Positions 8,778 through 16,525 of a stretch of 64,000 nt of DNA are shown here, piece by piece. Positions within the stretch are counted from its first letter, which is position 1; the number at the start of each line of letters is the position of its first letter. The stretch is taken from contig NZ_VFNC01000003.1 in assembly GCF_006715395.1 (NCBI RefSeq), positions 1,054,001-1,118,000 on the forward strand, given 5' to 3'. Source of the DNA: Streptomyces sp. SLBN-31 (GTDB taxonomy: Bacteria; Actinomycetota; Actinomycetes; Streptomycetales; Streptomycetaceae). Both the position numbers and the translations under genes were made by a program. The notes under the pieces are model-generated. The model saw only the letters and a program-made list of their open reading frames with translations, did no database searches and was not told the origin of the DNA.

Positions 8778-9590
8778 GGCGCTACCGTCGATCCGCTCGC
8801 CGCCCTGGGTTCGCTGCCCGGTGTGCCCGAGTCAGTGGAGTCCGTGCGCAAGGCCGTGGACCGGGTCTACGGGCACCGGGTCATGCGGCGCCGCAGCAAC
8901 GAGATCACCTCCGAGGCGGCCCTGCGCGGCGCCCGCGGCTCGGCGGCGCTGTCCGGCGCCGACTGGGCTCTGGAGGAGGTGCGCCGACGGACCGACTTCA
9001 GCGGTGACGACGACGCGCGCGTGATGGGCGCGGCGCTCAGGCTCACCGCCGAGGCGGGACAGCTGCTGTCCATCTGGCGGCAGTCACCCCTGCGGGTGCT
9101 CGCCCGGCTGCACATGGTGGCCGCGGCGACCAATGGCGAGCAGGTCGGACGTCCGCGGCAGGCGGGCGAGCCCGTCGACGAGCCGCTGATCGAGCTGCCG
9201 CTGCCGGGCGCGGACGAGGTCCACGGCCGGCTGGAGGGCCTTGCCGAGCTCGTCATCGCGGGCAGTTCCGCCCCGGCCCTGGTGACGGCCGCCGTCGTCC
9301 ATGGCGAACTCCTCGCGCTGCGCCCCTTCGCGTCCCACAACGGCCTCGTCGGGCGCACGGCCGAGCGCATCGTGCTGGTGGGCAGCGGTCTCGACCCGAA
9401 GTCCGTCTGCCCCGCCGAGGTCGGCCACGCCGAACTGGGCCGTGCGGCCTACCTGGCGGCGCTCGACGGCTATGTCTCGGGCACCCCGGACGGCATGGCC
9501 GCCTGGATCGCGCACTGCGGCAAGGCGGTCGGACTGGGCGCCCGGGAGTCGACGGCCGTGTGCGAGGCGCTGCAGCGCGGAGCGGCTTAG
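8766..9590 (+). CDS. Fic/DOC-like protein lacking the catalytic histidine
   Basis: A 274-aa soluble protein, mostly alpha-helical. Residues 186-197 read RPFASHNGLVGR, recognisable as the Fic loop HPFxxGNGRxxR, but the histidine that deprotonates the target hydroxyl is replaced by Arg and the spacing to the Asn-Gly pair differs. AMPylation activity is therefore unlikely; nucleotide or protein binding is possible. Homologues in Streptomyces are often labelled oxidoreductase, for which I see no motif. ATG 8766 is chosen over upstream starts because TAGTGT lies just upstream, suggesting a leaderless mRNA. Confidence 0.72.
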   Translation: MSTTGATVDPLAALGSLPGVPESVESVRKAVDRVYGHRVMRRRSNEITSEAALRGARGSAALSGADWALEEVRRRTDFSGDDDARVMGAALRLTAEAGQLLSIWRQSPLRVLARLHMVAAATNGEQVGRPRQAGEPVDEPLIELPLPGADEVHGRLEGLAELVIAGSSAPALVTAAVVHGELLALRPFASHNGLVGRTAERIVLVGSGLDPKSVCPAEVGHAELGRAAYLAALDGYVSGTPDGMAAWIAHCGKAVGLGARESTAVCEALQRGAA

Positions 9591-9620
9591 AAAAAGCGCC
9601 GGGACTTCCGGAAAAGGGTT

Positions 9621-9650
9621 GCGGCGGTACGAAGAAATTCGTACCGCCGC
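9621..9650 (+). terminator. Strong hairpin terminator
   Basis: Perfect 13-bp stem (GCGGCGGTACGAA) closed by a GAAA tetraloop, 30 bp after the Fic-like gene. The remaining 277 bp up to the HAD gene contain no gene that I can support. Confidence 0.85.
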
Positions 9651-9927
9651 TGGCATGTCCACCGGGTTACCAAGCGTCCTCGATATGTTGCCCATCAGGT
9701 CGGGAACTTTGCCCGTCCCTGGTGCGGCTGGCCCGTAATCGACGGGTCGACGTCGCGTGGGTGCTCGGTGTTCATGCTCGGTCCGTGGGGCCAAATGCGT
9801 TATTAAGGTGATCCTCTCGGATGTCCTTGGTCTCGCGGGCCGTTAACCCCTTTGTACTCCAGGACCGGAGGAAGCGAAACCCCTGCCTGCGCTTCTTTAC
9901 TTTTGCTCGCAAACAGGAACAAATGGG

Positions 9928-10761
9928 TCACATGGCGGTCGTTCGGCGTCTGTTCGCGTACCAGACGAGGCCGGCGGTCGCGGCCGCCGCACCTATGGCG
10001 GCGGCCGCGACGAGGGCCGGACGGGGCGGCACGGAGAACGTGGGGATCCGCTGCTTCAGCCGGACCGGACGGTGGAAGTCGAGAATCGGCCACCCGCGCG
10101 CGAGGGCCTCGCGGCGCAGTGTGCGGTCCGGGTTCACGGCGTGCGGGTTGCCGACCGACTGCAGCATCGGCAGGTCGGTCGCCGAGTCGCTGTAGGCGTA
10201 GCAGCGCTCCAGGTCGTACCCCTCGGACGCGGCCAGCTCCTTCACCGCCTCCGCCTTGGTGGGGCCGTACGCGTAGTACTCCACCTCGCCCGTGTAGCAG
10301 CCGTCGTCCCCCACGATCATGCGGGTCGCGACCACGCGGTCCGCGCCGAGCAACTCGCCGATGGGCTCGACGACTTCGGCGCCCGAGGTCGACACGATGA
10401 CGACATCGCGGCCGGCGGTGTGGTGCTCCTCGATGAGGGAGGCCGCCTCGTCGTAGATGATCGGGTCGATCAGGTCGTGCAGGGTCTCGGCGACGATCTC
10501 CCTGACCTGCTGGACGTTCCAGCCGCGGCACATGGCGGAGAGGTACTCCCGCATGCGCTCCATCTGGTCGTGGTCGGCGCCGCCCAGGAGGAAGACGAAC
10601 TGGGCATATGCGGTGCGCAAGGCGGCGCGGCGGTTGATCAGACCGCCTTGGTAGAAGGACTTGCCGAACGTGAGCGTGCTCGACTTCGCAATGACCGTCT
10701 TGTCCAGGTCAAAGAAGGCCGCTGTGCGGGGCCACGACTGGTTTTCCACAACTCTGAGCAT
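9928..10761 (-). CDS. HAD-superfamily IB hydrolase (SerB-like) with C-terminal membrane anchor
   Basis: A 277-aa predicted phosphatase. Motif I is FFDLDKT with nucleophile D18 and D20; motif II is VIVSTSGA; the later YSDSATDLPML carries the metal-binding aspartates. After the catalytic domain comes a basic segment, then one hydrophobic helix (VAAAAIGAAAATAGLVWYA) and a basic tail, so the enzyme is probably tethered to the inner membrane. Relatives in Streptomyces are annotated as morphological-differentiation-associated; the substrate is unknown. ATG 10761 places the start just before the conserved domain; the longer frame to 10836 adds atypical codons. The divergent 6C RNA begins about 70 bp upstream. 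Confidence 0.85.
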   Translation of the reverse strand: MLRVVENQSWPRTAAFFDLDKTVIAKSSTLTFGKSFYQGGLINRRAALRTAYAQFVFLLGGADHDQMERMREYLSAMCRGWNVQQVREIVAETLHDLIDPIIYDEAASLIEEHHTAGRDVVIVSTSGAEVVEPIGELLGADRVVATRMIVGDDGCYTGEVEYYAYGPTKAEAVKELAASEGYDLERCYAYSDSATDLPMLQSVGNPHAVNPDRTLRREALARGWPILDFHRPVRLKQRIPTFSVPPRPALVAAAAIGAAAATAGLVWYANRRRTTAM

Positions 10762-10832
10762 AGGGGGAGCCCATTCGGCGTAAGGTGGGCGTGTGGGTTT
10801 GCCTGAGAGGGCTCTCGGGTACACCATGGAAG

Positions 10833-10950
10833 TCACGGATCGTTCGCGACCGTGCTAACCCGGTCCGGCTCCTCCCCCCCCGAGTCGGCCGTGGAGACGA
10901 CCCCCGCTCTCCCCCCCGGCGGGGGTCGTCGCATGTCCGGGTGGGTTTTT
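10833..10950 (+). ncRNA. 6C small RNA
   Basis: Two adjacent stem-loops with C-only loops, the defining feature of the actinobacterial 6C RNA. Hairpin 1: CCGGCTC (10865-10871) pairs with GAGTCGG (10882-10888), loop with eight consecutive C. Hairpin 2: GACGACCCCCG (10896-10906) pairs with CGGGGGTCGTC (10920-10930), loop with seven consecutive C. A T run follows at 10946-10950. A possible promoter is TTGCCT (10800) and TACACC (10821). I recall a 6C RNA mapped in S. coelicolor in this same gene neighbourhood. The ends given are estimates. Confidence 0.85.
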
Positions 10951-11342
10951 CCTTTCTTGAGGTGGTTGTACCGCCGTGTCCAGGCGGTCGCGACCGCCTC
11001 TTCCGCATGCCCATGATCCGTCACTCTGTGTAGCCGTGGGGCTCCTCTGGGGAAATCGCGGGAGTCGGTACCGGACTCACCGGTTTGGGGGATGGCGATA
11101 TTCACAACCGCTGAGTTGTCCACAGTTATCGACCAAGATCCACACGATTTCCCGCATCGCTGCACCGTGATTCCAGCGTGTCCCGCTCGGACCGAGTTCA
11201 TGACCGGTTCCGGTTTGTCGGGCGGCTTCGGCCGGTTTCTGTCGGCCGTTCATATGGGGACCGGTTGCCGGTCCTTCACACGTTTGGGAATCGCGGGGCC
11301 ACAGGGGCCGCGCGAGAGAAGCAGCGAAAGGGGATGGAGACC
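10951..11342. other. Gene-free leader of the tad operon with DnaA-box-like motifs
   Basis: No coding signal. It contains TTGTCCACA at 11116-11124, a perfect match to the Streptomyces DnaA box, and AGATCCACA at 11136-11144, a weaker one, 20 bp apart. A small hairpin (GGACCGG / CCGGTCC, 11258-11274) lies closer to the ssd gene. The promoter of the tad operon is presumably here, but I cannot place it. Confidence 0.45.
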
Positions 11343-12446
11343 GTGGCCGGAGCCGTCACTCACGAACCGCCGCCCGCAGCCTCGGGGCGGCAGGCCGGAC
11401 CACTGATCGTCACGGAGGACGTCGACCTGCTGGACGACCTGCTGCGGTTGTGCGCCGCGGCCGGGGCGACACCGGAGGTCCACCACTGCGTGCCGGAACG
11501 CGCGGGCGGCTGGGAGGCCGCGCCCCTGGTGCTGGTCGGCGACGACGCGGCCCGCCGGGTGCGCGGGGCCGCCCGCCGACGAGGGGTGGTGCTCGTCGGC
11601 CGCGACCAGGACGACTCCGGTGTCTGGCGCCGGGCCGTCGAGATCGGCGCCGACCACGTGCTGATGCTGCCCGACGGCGAACAGTGGCTCGTCGACCGCA
11701 TCGCCGACGTCGCCGAGGGGATCGGCAGGCCCGCCCTCACCGTGGGTGTCATCGGCGGCCGTGGCGGGGCCGGAGCCTCCACGCTCGCGTGCGCCCTCGC
11801 CGTCACCTCCGCGCGCGAGGGGCTGCGCACCCTCCTCGTGGACGCCGATCCGCTCGGCGGCGGACTCGACGTACTCCTCGGCGGCGAGACAGCGGAGGGG
11901 CTGCGCTGGCCCGCCTTCGCCGCCTCCCGCGGCCGGGTCGGCGGCGGCGCGCTGGAGGAGTCGCTGCCGCAGCTGCACTCCCTGAGGGTGCTCAGCTGGG
12001 ACCGCGGCGACTGCGTGGCCGTCCCGGCGCAGGCCATACGGGCGGTGCTCGCCGCCGCCCGGCGCCGCGGCGGCGCGGTCGTCGTCGACCTCCCGCGCCG
12101 GGTCGACGACGGGGTCGCCGAGGCACTCTCCCAGCTTGACCTGGGACTCCTCGTCGTTCCGGCGGAACTGCGGGCGGTCGCCGCGGCCGGACGGGTGGCC
12201 TCCGCGGCGGGCATGATCCTGCGCGACCTGCGCGTGGCGGTCCGCGGACCGTACGCGCCCGGCCTCGACGACCGCGAAGTGGCCCGGCTGCTCGGTCTGC
12301 CCCTGGCGGGCGAGGTACCGGTCGAGGCCGGCCTGGTACGCCCCGGCGAGGGCAAGGCGCCGCCCGGCGCCGGCGGGCGCGGCCCCCTCGCCCGGTTCTG
12401 CCGACAGTTCTGGGAGCGGGCGCTCGTCGAGGCGGGTGCGACATGA
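11343..12446 (+). CDS. ssd: TadZ/CpaE-like, septum site-determining protein Ssd
   Basis: A 367-aa MinD-superfamily protein that heads a Tad pilus operon and probably localises the machine. The N-terminal ~130 residues resemble a degenerate receiver domain; the rest is a ParA-like fold (VGVIGGRGGAGASTLACALA, LLVDADPLGGGLDVLLGG). The P-loop reads GGRGGAGAS: both lysines of the deviant Walker A box are missing, so ATP hydrolysis is doubtful. GTG 11343 is used (GGGGATGGAG upstream); ATG 11334 is an alternative but would put the Shine-Dalgarno directly against the start. Its stop overlaps tadA (ATGA at 12443), so they are translationally coupled. Confidence 0.85.
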   Translation: MAGAVTHEPPPAASGRQAGPLIVTEDVDLLDDLLRLCAAAGATPEVHHCVPERAGGWEAAPLVLVGDDAARRVRGAARRRGVVLVGRDQDDSGVWRRAVEIGADHVLMLPDGEQWLVDRIADVAEGIGRPALTVGVIGGRGGAGASTLACALAVTSAREGLRTLLVDADPLGGGLDVLLGGETAEGLRWPAFAASRGRVGGGALEESLPQLHSLRVLSWDRGDCVAVPAQAIRAVLAAARRRGGAVVVDLPRRVDDGVAEALSQLDLGLLVVPAELRAVAAAGRVASAAGMILRDLRVAVRGPYAPGLDDREVARLLGLPLAGEVPVEAGLVRPGEGKAPPGAGGRGPLARFCRQFWERALVEAGAT

Positions 12447-13642
12447 CCGCGGCACCGGGGCTGCTCGACGGCGTACGGCAGTGGCTGGTCGAGAGCGGGG
12501 CCGAGCCGACGCCCGCGCACGTGGCGCAGGCACTGCGGGAGCAGGGGCGGGTCCTCGGGGACGCCGAGGTCCTCGGGGCGGCCGAGCGACTGCGCTCCGA
12601 ACTGGTCGGCAGCGGACCGCTGGAGCCGCTGCTCGCCGATCCGTCGGTGACCGACGTGCTGGTGTCGGCCCCCGACCGGGTCTGGGTGGATCGGGGCGGC
12701 GGACTGGAACTGACGTCGGTCTCCTTCGCCGACCCCGCGGCCGTACGACGGCTGGCGCAGCGACTGGCCGCGGTGGCCGGGCGGCGCCTCGACGACGCCC
12801 GGCCGTGGGTCGACGCCCGCCTGCCCGACGGGACCCGGTTGCACGCGGTGCTGCCACCGGTGGCCGTCGGCTGCACCTGTCTGTCGCTGCGGGTGGTACG
12901 GCCGCGCGCGTTCACGCTGGACGAACTGGTCGCGGCGGGCACGGTGCCGCCGGGCGGGGAGCGGGTGCTGCGGGCCCTGGTCGAGGCACGGCTGTCCTTC
13001 CTCGTCAGCGGGGGCACCGGAAGCGGCAAGACGACACTGCTGAGCGCGCTGCTCGGCCTCGTCGGGACCGGTGAGCGGATCGTGCTCGCCGAGGACTCGG
13101 CGGAGCTCAGACCGGACCATCCGCACGTCGTACGGCTGGAGACCAGACCCGCCAACCAGGAGGGCGCGGGACTGGTCGCCCTCGAGGACCTGGTGCGGCA
13201 GGCACTGCGGATGCGCCCGGACCGGCTCGTCGTGGGGGAGGTGCGCGGCCCTGAAGTGGTGCATCTGCTGGCCGCGTTGAACACCGGGCACGAGGGCGGC
13301 TGCGGCACCGTCCACGCGAACGCCGCCGGCGACGTCCCCGCCCGGCTGGAGGCCCTCGGTACGGCGGCCGGACTCGACCGGGCCGCGCTGCACAGCCAGT
13401 TGGCGGCCGCGCTGTCGGTGGTCCTGCACCTCGTACGGGACCGGACCGGCCGGCGGCGCATCGCCGAGGTGCACGTCCTGGAACGGGACGGGTCGGGTCT
13501 GGTGCGGACGGTGCCGGCGCTGCGATGGGGCGCTGAGGAGTTCGTGCGCGAGCGGGGCTGGGTGCGGCTGCGGGAACTGCTCGGCGGCCGTGAGGGCGGT
13601 CGAACGGGTGAGGGCGAGGACGGGAGCGGGAGGACGTGGTGA
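12443..13642 (+). CDS. tadA: TadA/CpaF secretion ATPase
   Basis: A 399-aa GspE/VirB11-family hexameric ATPase that drives Tad pilus assembly. Visible are the N1D-type region (LEPLLADPSVTDVLVSAPDRVWVDR), Walker A SGGTGSGKTTLL, the Asp box EDSAEL, Walker B-like DRLVVGEVRG and the His box GHEGGCGTVHAN. It begins inside the ssd stop codon. The last dozen residues (EGEDGSGRTW) come from one copy of a 38-bp tandem duplication at the tadA/tadB junction and are probably not functional sequence. Confidence 0.95.
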   Translation: MTAAPGLLDGVRQWLVESGAEPTPAHVAQALREQGRVLGDAEVLGAAERLRSELVGSGPLEPLLADPSVTDVLVSAPDRVWVDRGGGLELTSVSFADPAAVRRLAQRLAAVAGRRLDDARPWVDARLPDGTRLHAVLPPVAVGCTCLSLRVVRPRAFTLDELVAAGTVPPGGERVLRALVEARLSFLVSGGTGSGKTTLLSALLGLVGTGERIVLAEDSAELRPDHPHVVRLETRPANQEGAGLVALEDLVRQALRMRPDRLVVGEVRGPEVVHLLAALNTGHEGGCGTVHANAAGDVPARLEALGTAAGLDRAALHSQLAAALSVVLHLVRDRTGRRRIAEVHVLERDGSGLVRTVPALRWGAEEFVRERGWVRLRELLGGREGGRTGEGEDGSGRTW

Positions 13643-13679
13643 CGGGTGAGGGCGAGGACGGCAGCGGGAGGACGTGCTG
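13604..13679. repeat. 38-bp tandem duplication across the tadA/tadB junction
   Basis: Copies 13604-13641 and 13642-13679 match at 36 of 38 positions. Each carries the purine-rich GGGAGG ribosome binding site. Copy 1 encodes the tail of TadA; copy 2 supplies the ribosome binding site of tadB. The position matching the tadB ATG after copy 1 is ACG, so only the second copy initiates. Confidence 0.9.
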
Positions 13680-14546
13680 ATGGGAGCGGGTGTGTTTGCG
13701 ATGGGGGCGGCCGTGTTGTGCCTCGGGGTGATGGCCCTGTTGCTGGGCCGATGGCACTCCGGGGCGCGGCGGGCGCAGCTGTTGTTCGCCGGTGGTGGGG
13801 TGGTGGGCACGGGACCGCCGTCGTGGCGGGCGATGACCGGCCGACTGCGGCGTGTCCGCGGGCGGCTGGGGGCCGAGTGGTGGGCGCTGGCCGTTGGGCT
13901 GGTGCTGGCCGTGGTGGGCGCGTCGGTGGTACCGGTCGTCGCGGGGGCGGCCGGGGTGCCGTTGCTGCGACGGGTGCGGCTGGCGGGCCGGGACCGACGG
14001 GCACGCGAGGGCCGCGGGAACGCGGTGATCGGGCTGTGCGGGGCGCTCGCCGGGGAAGTGCGGGCCGGACGGCAGCCGGGAGAAGCACTGCCGCACGCCG
14101 CCCGTGACTCCGGCGGCCTCGGGGACGCGCAGGCGACGGTGCTGGCGGCGGCGCGGTTCGGCGGTGACGTACCGGGAGCGCTGGCGGTCGCAGCACGGCA
14201 ACCGGGGGCCGAGGGACTGCTGGGGCTCGCCGCGTGCTGGCGGGTCGCCGTGGACCAGGGAGCCGGCCTCGCCGCCGGACTCGACCGGCTCGAAGCGGCC
14301 TTGCGAGCGGAACGGGACCAACGTGCCGACTTGCGCGCCCAGTTGGCGGGCGCCCGGTCCACGGCACTGATGCTCGCGGGACTGCCGGTCCTGGGGCTCG
14401 CCCTGGGCTCCGTACTGGGGGCCGATCCCCTGCGCGTACTTCTGCACACCGGGGCCGGCCTGGGCTGTCTCCTGGTCGGAGGCGTGCTGGAGGGCCTGGG
14501 GATGTGGTGGGCGATGCGGATCGTGCGGGGAGCCGAGGCGGCGTGA
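13680..14546 (+). CDS. tadB: TadB-like pilus membrane protein
   Basis: A 288-aa inner-membrane platform protein of the GspF/TadB family. Hydrophobic segments occur at the N-terminus, near residues 75-100 and as a pair at the C-terminus; between them is the T2SSF core (ALAGEVRAGRQPGEALPHAARDSGGLGDAQ). ATG 13680 has GGGAGG eight bases upstream, whereas GTG 13674 would be too close to it. Second platform gene tadC follows after 37 bp. Confidence 0.88.
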   Translation: MGAGVFAMGAAVLCLGVMALLLGRWHSGARRAQLLFAGGGVVGTGPPSWRAMTGRLRRVRGRLGAEWWALAVGLVLAVVGASVVPVVAGAAGVPLLRRVRLAGRDRRAREGRGNAVIGLCGALAGEVRAGRQPGEALPHAARDSGGLGDAQATVLAAARFGGDVPGALAVAARQPGAEGLLGLAACWRVAVDQGAGLAAGLDRLEAALRAERDQRADLRAQLAGARSTALMLAGLPVLGLALGSVLGADPLRVLLHTGAGLGCLLVGGVLEGLGMWWAMRIVRGAEAA

Positions 14547-14583
14547 AGACGGGGAGCGGGACCGGAACGAGGAGGCGGAAGCG

Positions 14584-15375
14584 ATGAGTTCGGAAGTTTT
14601 CCACAGGCTGTTGGTGATCGTGGGGATCGTGCCGGTCATCGTGTGGGCGCTGCGGTGGCTGGAGTCGGTGCGGCGGGAGCGGAGAGTGCTGCGGAGGCTG
14701 GCCGGGCTGGTGCCCGCCGTGGAGGTGGCGACTGCCGGGCCCCGGTTCGACGTGCGGGAGGCCGTTCGGGGATGGGGGCCTCTGGCGGGGGCGGTGTGCG
14801 CCGGGTGGGTGCTGGTGGGCGGGGCCGCCGGCGTCGTGGTGGGGATGGCTGTGGCGGCCGGGCTGTGGTGGTGGCGCCGTAGGCAGGCGGGGACCGCCAC
14901 CAGCGAGGACTTCGACCCCGTCGAGGCGGCACGACAACTGCCTCTCGCCGCGGACCTGTTGGCCGCCTGCATCGCGGCCGGCGCCGGTCCGGTGGTCGCG
15001 GCGCAGGCCGTGGGCGAGGCCCTGGGCGGTCCCGTCGGGGATGCGCTGGCGCGCGGCGCGGCGGAGGTACGGCTCGGTGGGGAACCGTCCGACGCCTGGC
15101 TGAGGCTCGCGGCGCTGCCGGGCGCGGGTGCCCTGGCCCGGTTGCTGGAACGGGCCGATGTGTCCGGGCTGCCGGCGGCCGGACCGGTGGCCCGCCTGGC
15201 CGGGGAGGTCCGTGCGGAACGGGCGCGTGCCGCGACGGGCCGGGCCCGGCGGGCGGCCGTGATGGTGACCGCGCCGGTGGGCCTGTGTTTCCTGCCCGCG
15301 TTCATCGCGATCGGCGTACTGCCCGTGGTGATCGGGCTCGCGGGTGGGGTGCTGGGAGGAGGTGGTGCCGGGTGA
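14584..15375 (+). CDS. tadC: TadC-like pilus membrane protein (T2SSF domain)
   Basis: A 263-aa second platform protein of the Tad system. It has an N-terminal hydrophobic helix (VIVGIVPVIVWALRWL), a helical pair near residues 65-95, a T2SSF core (LPLAADLLAACIAAGAGPVVAAQAVGEAL) and a C-terminal pair of hydrophobic helices ending in a Gly-rich tail. GAGGAGGCGGAAGCG precedes ATG 14584. With TadB it should form the inner-membrane base on which TadA acts. Confidence 0.88.
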   Translation: MSSEVFHRLLVIVGIVPVIVWALRWLESVRRERRVLRRLAGLVPAVEVATAGPRFDVREAVRGWGPLAGAVCAGWVLVGGAAGVVVGMAVAAGLWWWRRRQAGTATSEDFDPVEAARQLPLAADLLAACIAAGAGPVVAAQAVGEALGGPVGDALARGAAEVRLGGEPSDAWLRLAALPGAGALARLLERADVSGLPAAGPVARLAGEVRAERARAATGRARRAAVMVTAPVGLCFLPAFIAIGVLPVVIGLAGGVLGGGGAG

Positions 15376-15466
15376 AGCGGGTGGAGTGAGGACGAGGCGG
15401 TGGCGACGAAGCGGTCGCTGACCGGCAGGTCGCTGATCAACGGAACGGATCCTTACGGGGGTTGAG

Positions 15467-15676
15467 ATGTGCAAGGTGGTTCGGGCGCGGCTGCGCGCCC
15501 TGGTGTGCAGGGCACGGGCGGCGCGGAGGGACGCGGGGATGGTCACTTCCGAGTACGCGATGGGCATCGTGGCGGCGGTGGCGTTCGCGGCGGTGCTCTA
15601 CAAGGTGGTGACGAGCGGGGCCGTCAGCGCGGAGCTGCAGGGCATCGTGAAGCGGGCGCTCGATGCGCGGATGTAG
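15467..15676 (+). CDS. DUF4244 Flp-type pilin
   Basis: A 69-aa prepilin-like protein: a basic leader (RARLRALVCRARAARRDAGM), then TSEYAMGIVAAVAFAAVLYKVV, in which a Glu near the processing point is followed by a hydrophobic helix, the layout of Flp/type IV-like pilins. Likely the major pilus subunit of this operon. A prepilin peptidase gene is not in the window. Its end overlaps the next TadE gene by 14 bp. Confidence 0.85.
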   Translation: MCKVVRARLRALVCRARAARRDAGMVTSEYAMGIVAAVAFAAVLYKVVTSGAVSAELQGIVKRALDARM

Positions 15677-16028
15677 GCGGAGGGCCGACGGGGGGTTTGT
15701 GACGGCGGAGTCGGCCGTCGTGCTGCCCGTACTGGTGATGTTCGCGATGGCACTGGTCTGGGGGCTGCTGGTGGTCGCCGCGCAGATCCAGTGCGTGGAC
15801 GCGGCGCGGACCGGGGCGCGTGCCGCGGCCCGCCAGGATCCGGCCGACGCGGTCCTACGGGTGGCCCGGGAGGCGGCGCCGCGCGGTGCGCGGGTCACGG
15901 TGGGCCGGGAGGGAGACCAGGTGAGGGTCGTCGTCGTGGCGAAGCCGCCGGCCCTGCGGGGGCTGCCCTTCGAGGTACGGGAGGAGGCCGTGGCGGTGGC
16001 CGAGGAGACGGTGGGGGACGGGCGATGA
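15663..16028 (+). CDS. TadE-like pseudopilin
   Basis: A 121-aa protein: basic N-terminus (RGCRRRADGG), TAESAVVLPVLVMFAMALVWGLLVVAA as the TadE motif with hydrophobic helix, then a short exported domain. It probably forms part of the minor pilin complex. Start ATG 15663 gives the basic leader expected for the family; GTG 15699 is a shorter alternative with a G-rich sequence upstream. Overlaps both neighbours, so translation is coupled through the operon. Confidence 0.82.
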   Translation: MRGCRRRADGGFVTAESAVVLPVLVMFAMALVWGLLVVAAQIQCVDAARTGARAAARQDPADAVLRVAREAAPRGARVTVGREGDQVRVVVVAKPPALRGLPFEVREEAVAVAEETVGDGR

Positions 16029-16525
16029 GACTGAGGACGGCGTGGCGTTCCGACCGCGGCTCGGCCACCGTCTGGAGCCTCGGGGCCATCGCCGCGCTGT
16101 GCGTGGTGTTCGGTGTCGTACTGGCTCTGGGGCAGGCCGTCGTGGTCCGGCACCGGGCGGCCGGCGGGGCGGACCTGGCGGCGCTCGCGGCGGCGGACCG
16201 GTGGGCGGACGGCACCGCGGCGGCCTGTGCCCGGGCCGACCGGGTGGCCCGGGCGGAGGGCGCGCGGCTTGTGCGGTGCGTGGTCGTGGGCCAGATCTCG
16301 GACGTGACGGCGGCCTCGGGAAGAGGGCCGTTCGCGGCGGAGGTCAGGGCGCGGGCGGGACCCGCGGAACCGGTGCCGACGGCGCCTCTCCTCGCGCCTC
16401 CGGCTTCTCCTCCCGGTCTCCGGGCTTCTCTTCCCGCGCCTTCGGCCTCTCCCCGTCCTGGACCGCCGGCTCCCTCTCTCGATCTCCCGGCTTCTCCTCC
16501 GGCGCCCCCCGCAGCAGCACCGTGA
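16025..16525 (+). CDS. Rv3654c-type TadE-like protein with Pro/Ser-rich tail
   Basis: A 166-aa exported protein with SDRGSATVWSLGAIAALCVVFGVVLALGQAVVVRHRAAGGADLAALAAADR, the signature of the actinobacterial TadE-like (Rv3654c) family, over residues 9-60. The conserved part ends near residue 115; the remaining ~50 residues are low-complexity Pro/Ala/Ser and lie opposite the 3' end of the helicase gene on the other strand. ATG overlaps the upstream TGA (ATGA). Last gene of the tad operon. The tail may have no function beyond reading to the next stop. Confidence 0.8.
   Translation: MRLRTAWRSDRGSATVWSLGAIAALCVVFGVVLALGQAVVVRHRAAGGADLAALAAADRWADGTAAACARADRVARAEGARLVRCVVVGQISDVTAASGRGPFAAEVRARAGPAEPVPTAPLLAPPASPPGLRASLPAPSASPRPGPPAPSLDLPASPPAPPAAAP

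Noticed and set aside
10865..10930. Bidirectional terminator for the HAD gene
   Set aside because: It lies upstream of the HAD gene, and the C-only loops fit the 6C RNA.
11250..15567. Long minus-strand frames opposite the tad operon
   Set aside because: Composition is Pro/Arg/Ser-rich without domains, and the plus-strand genes have clear families and coupled starts.
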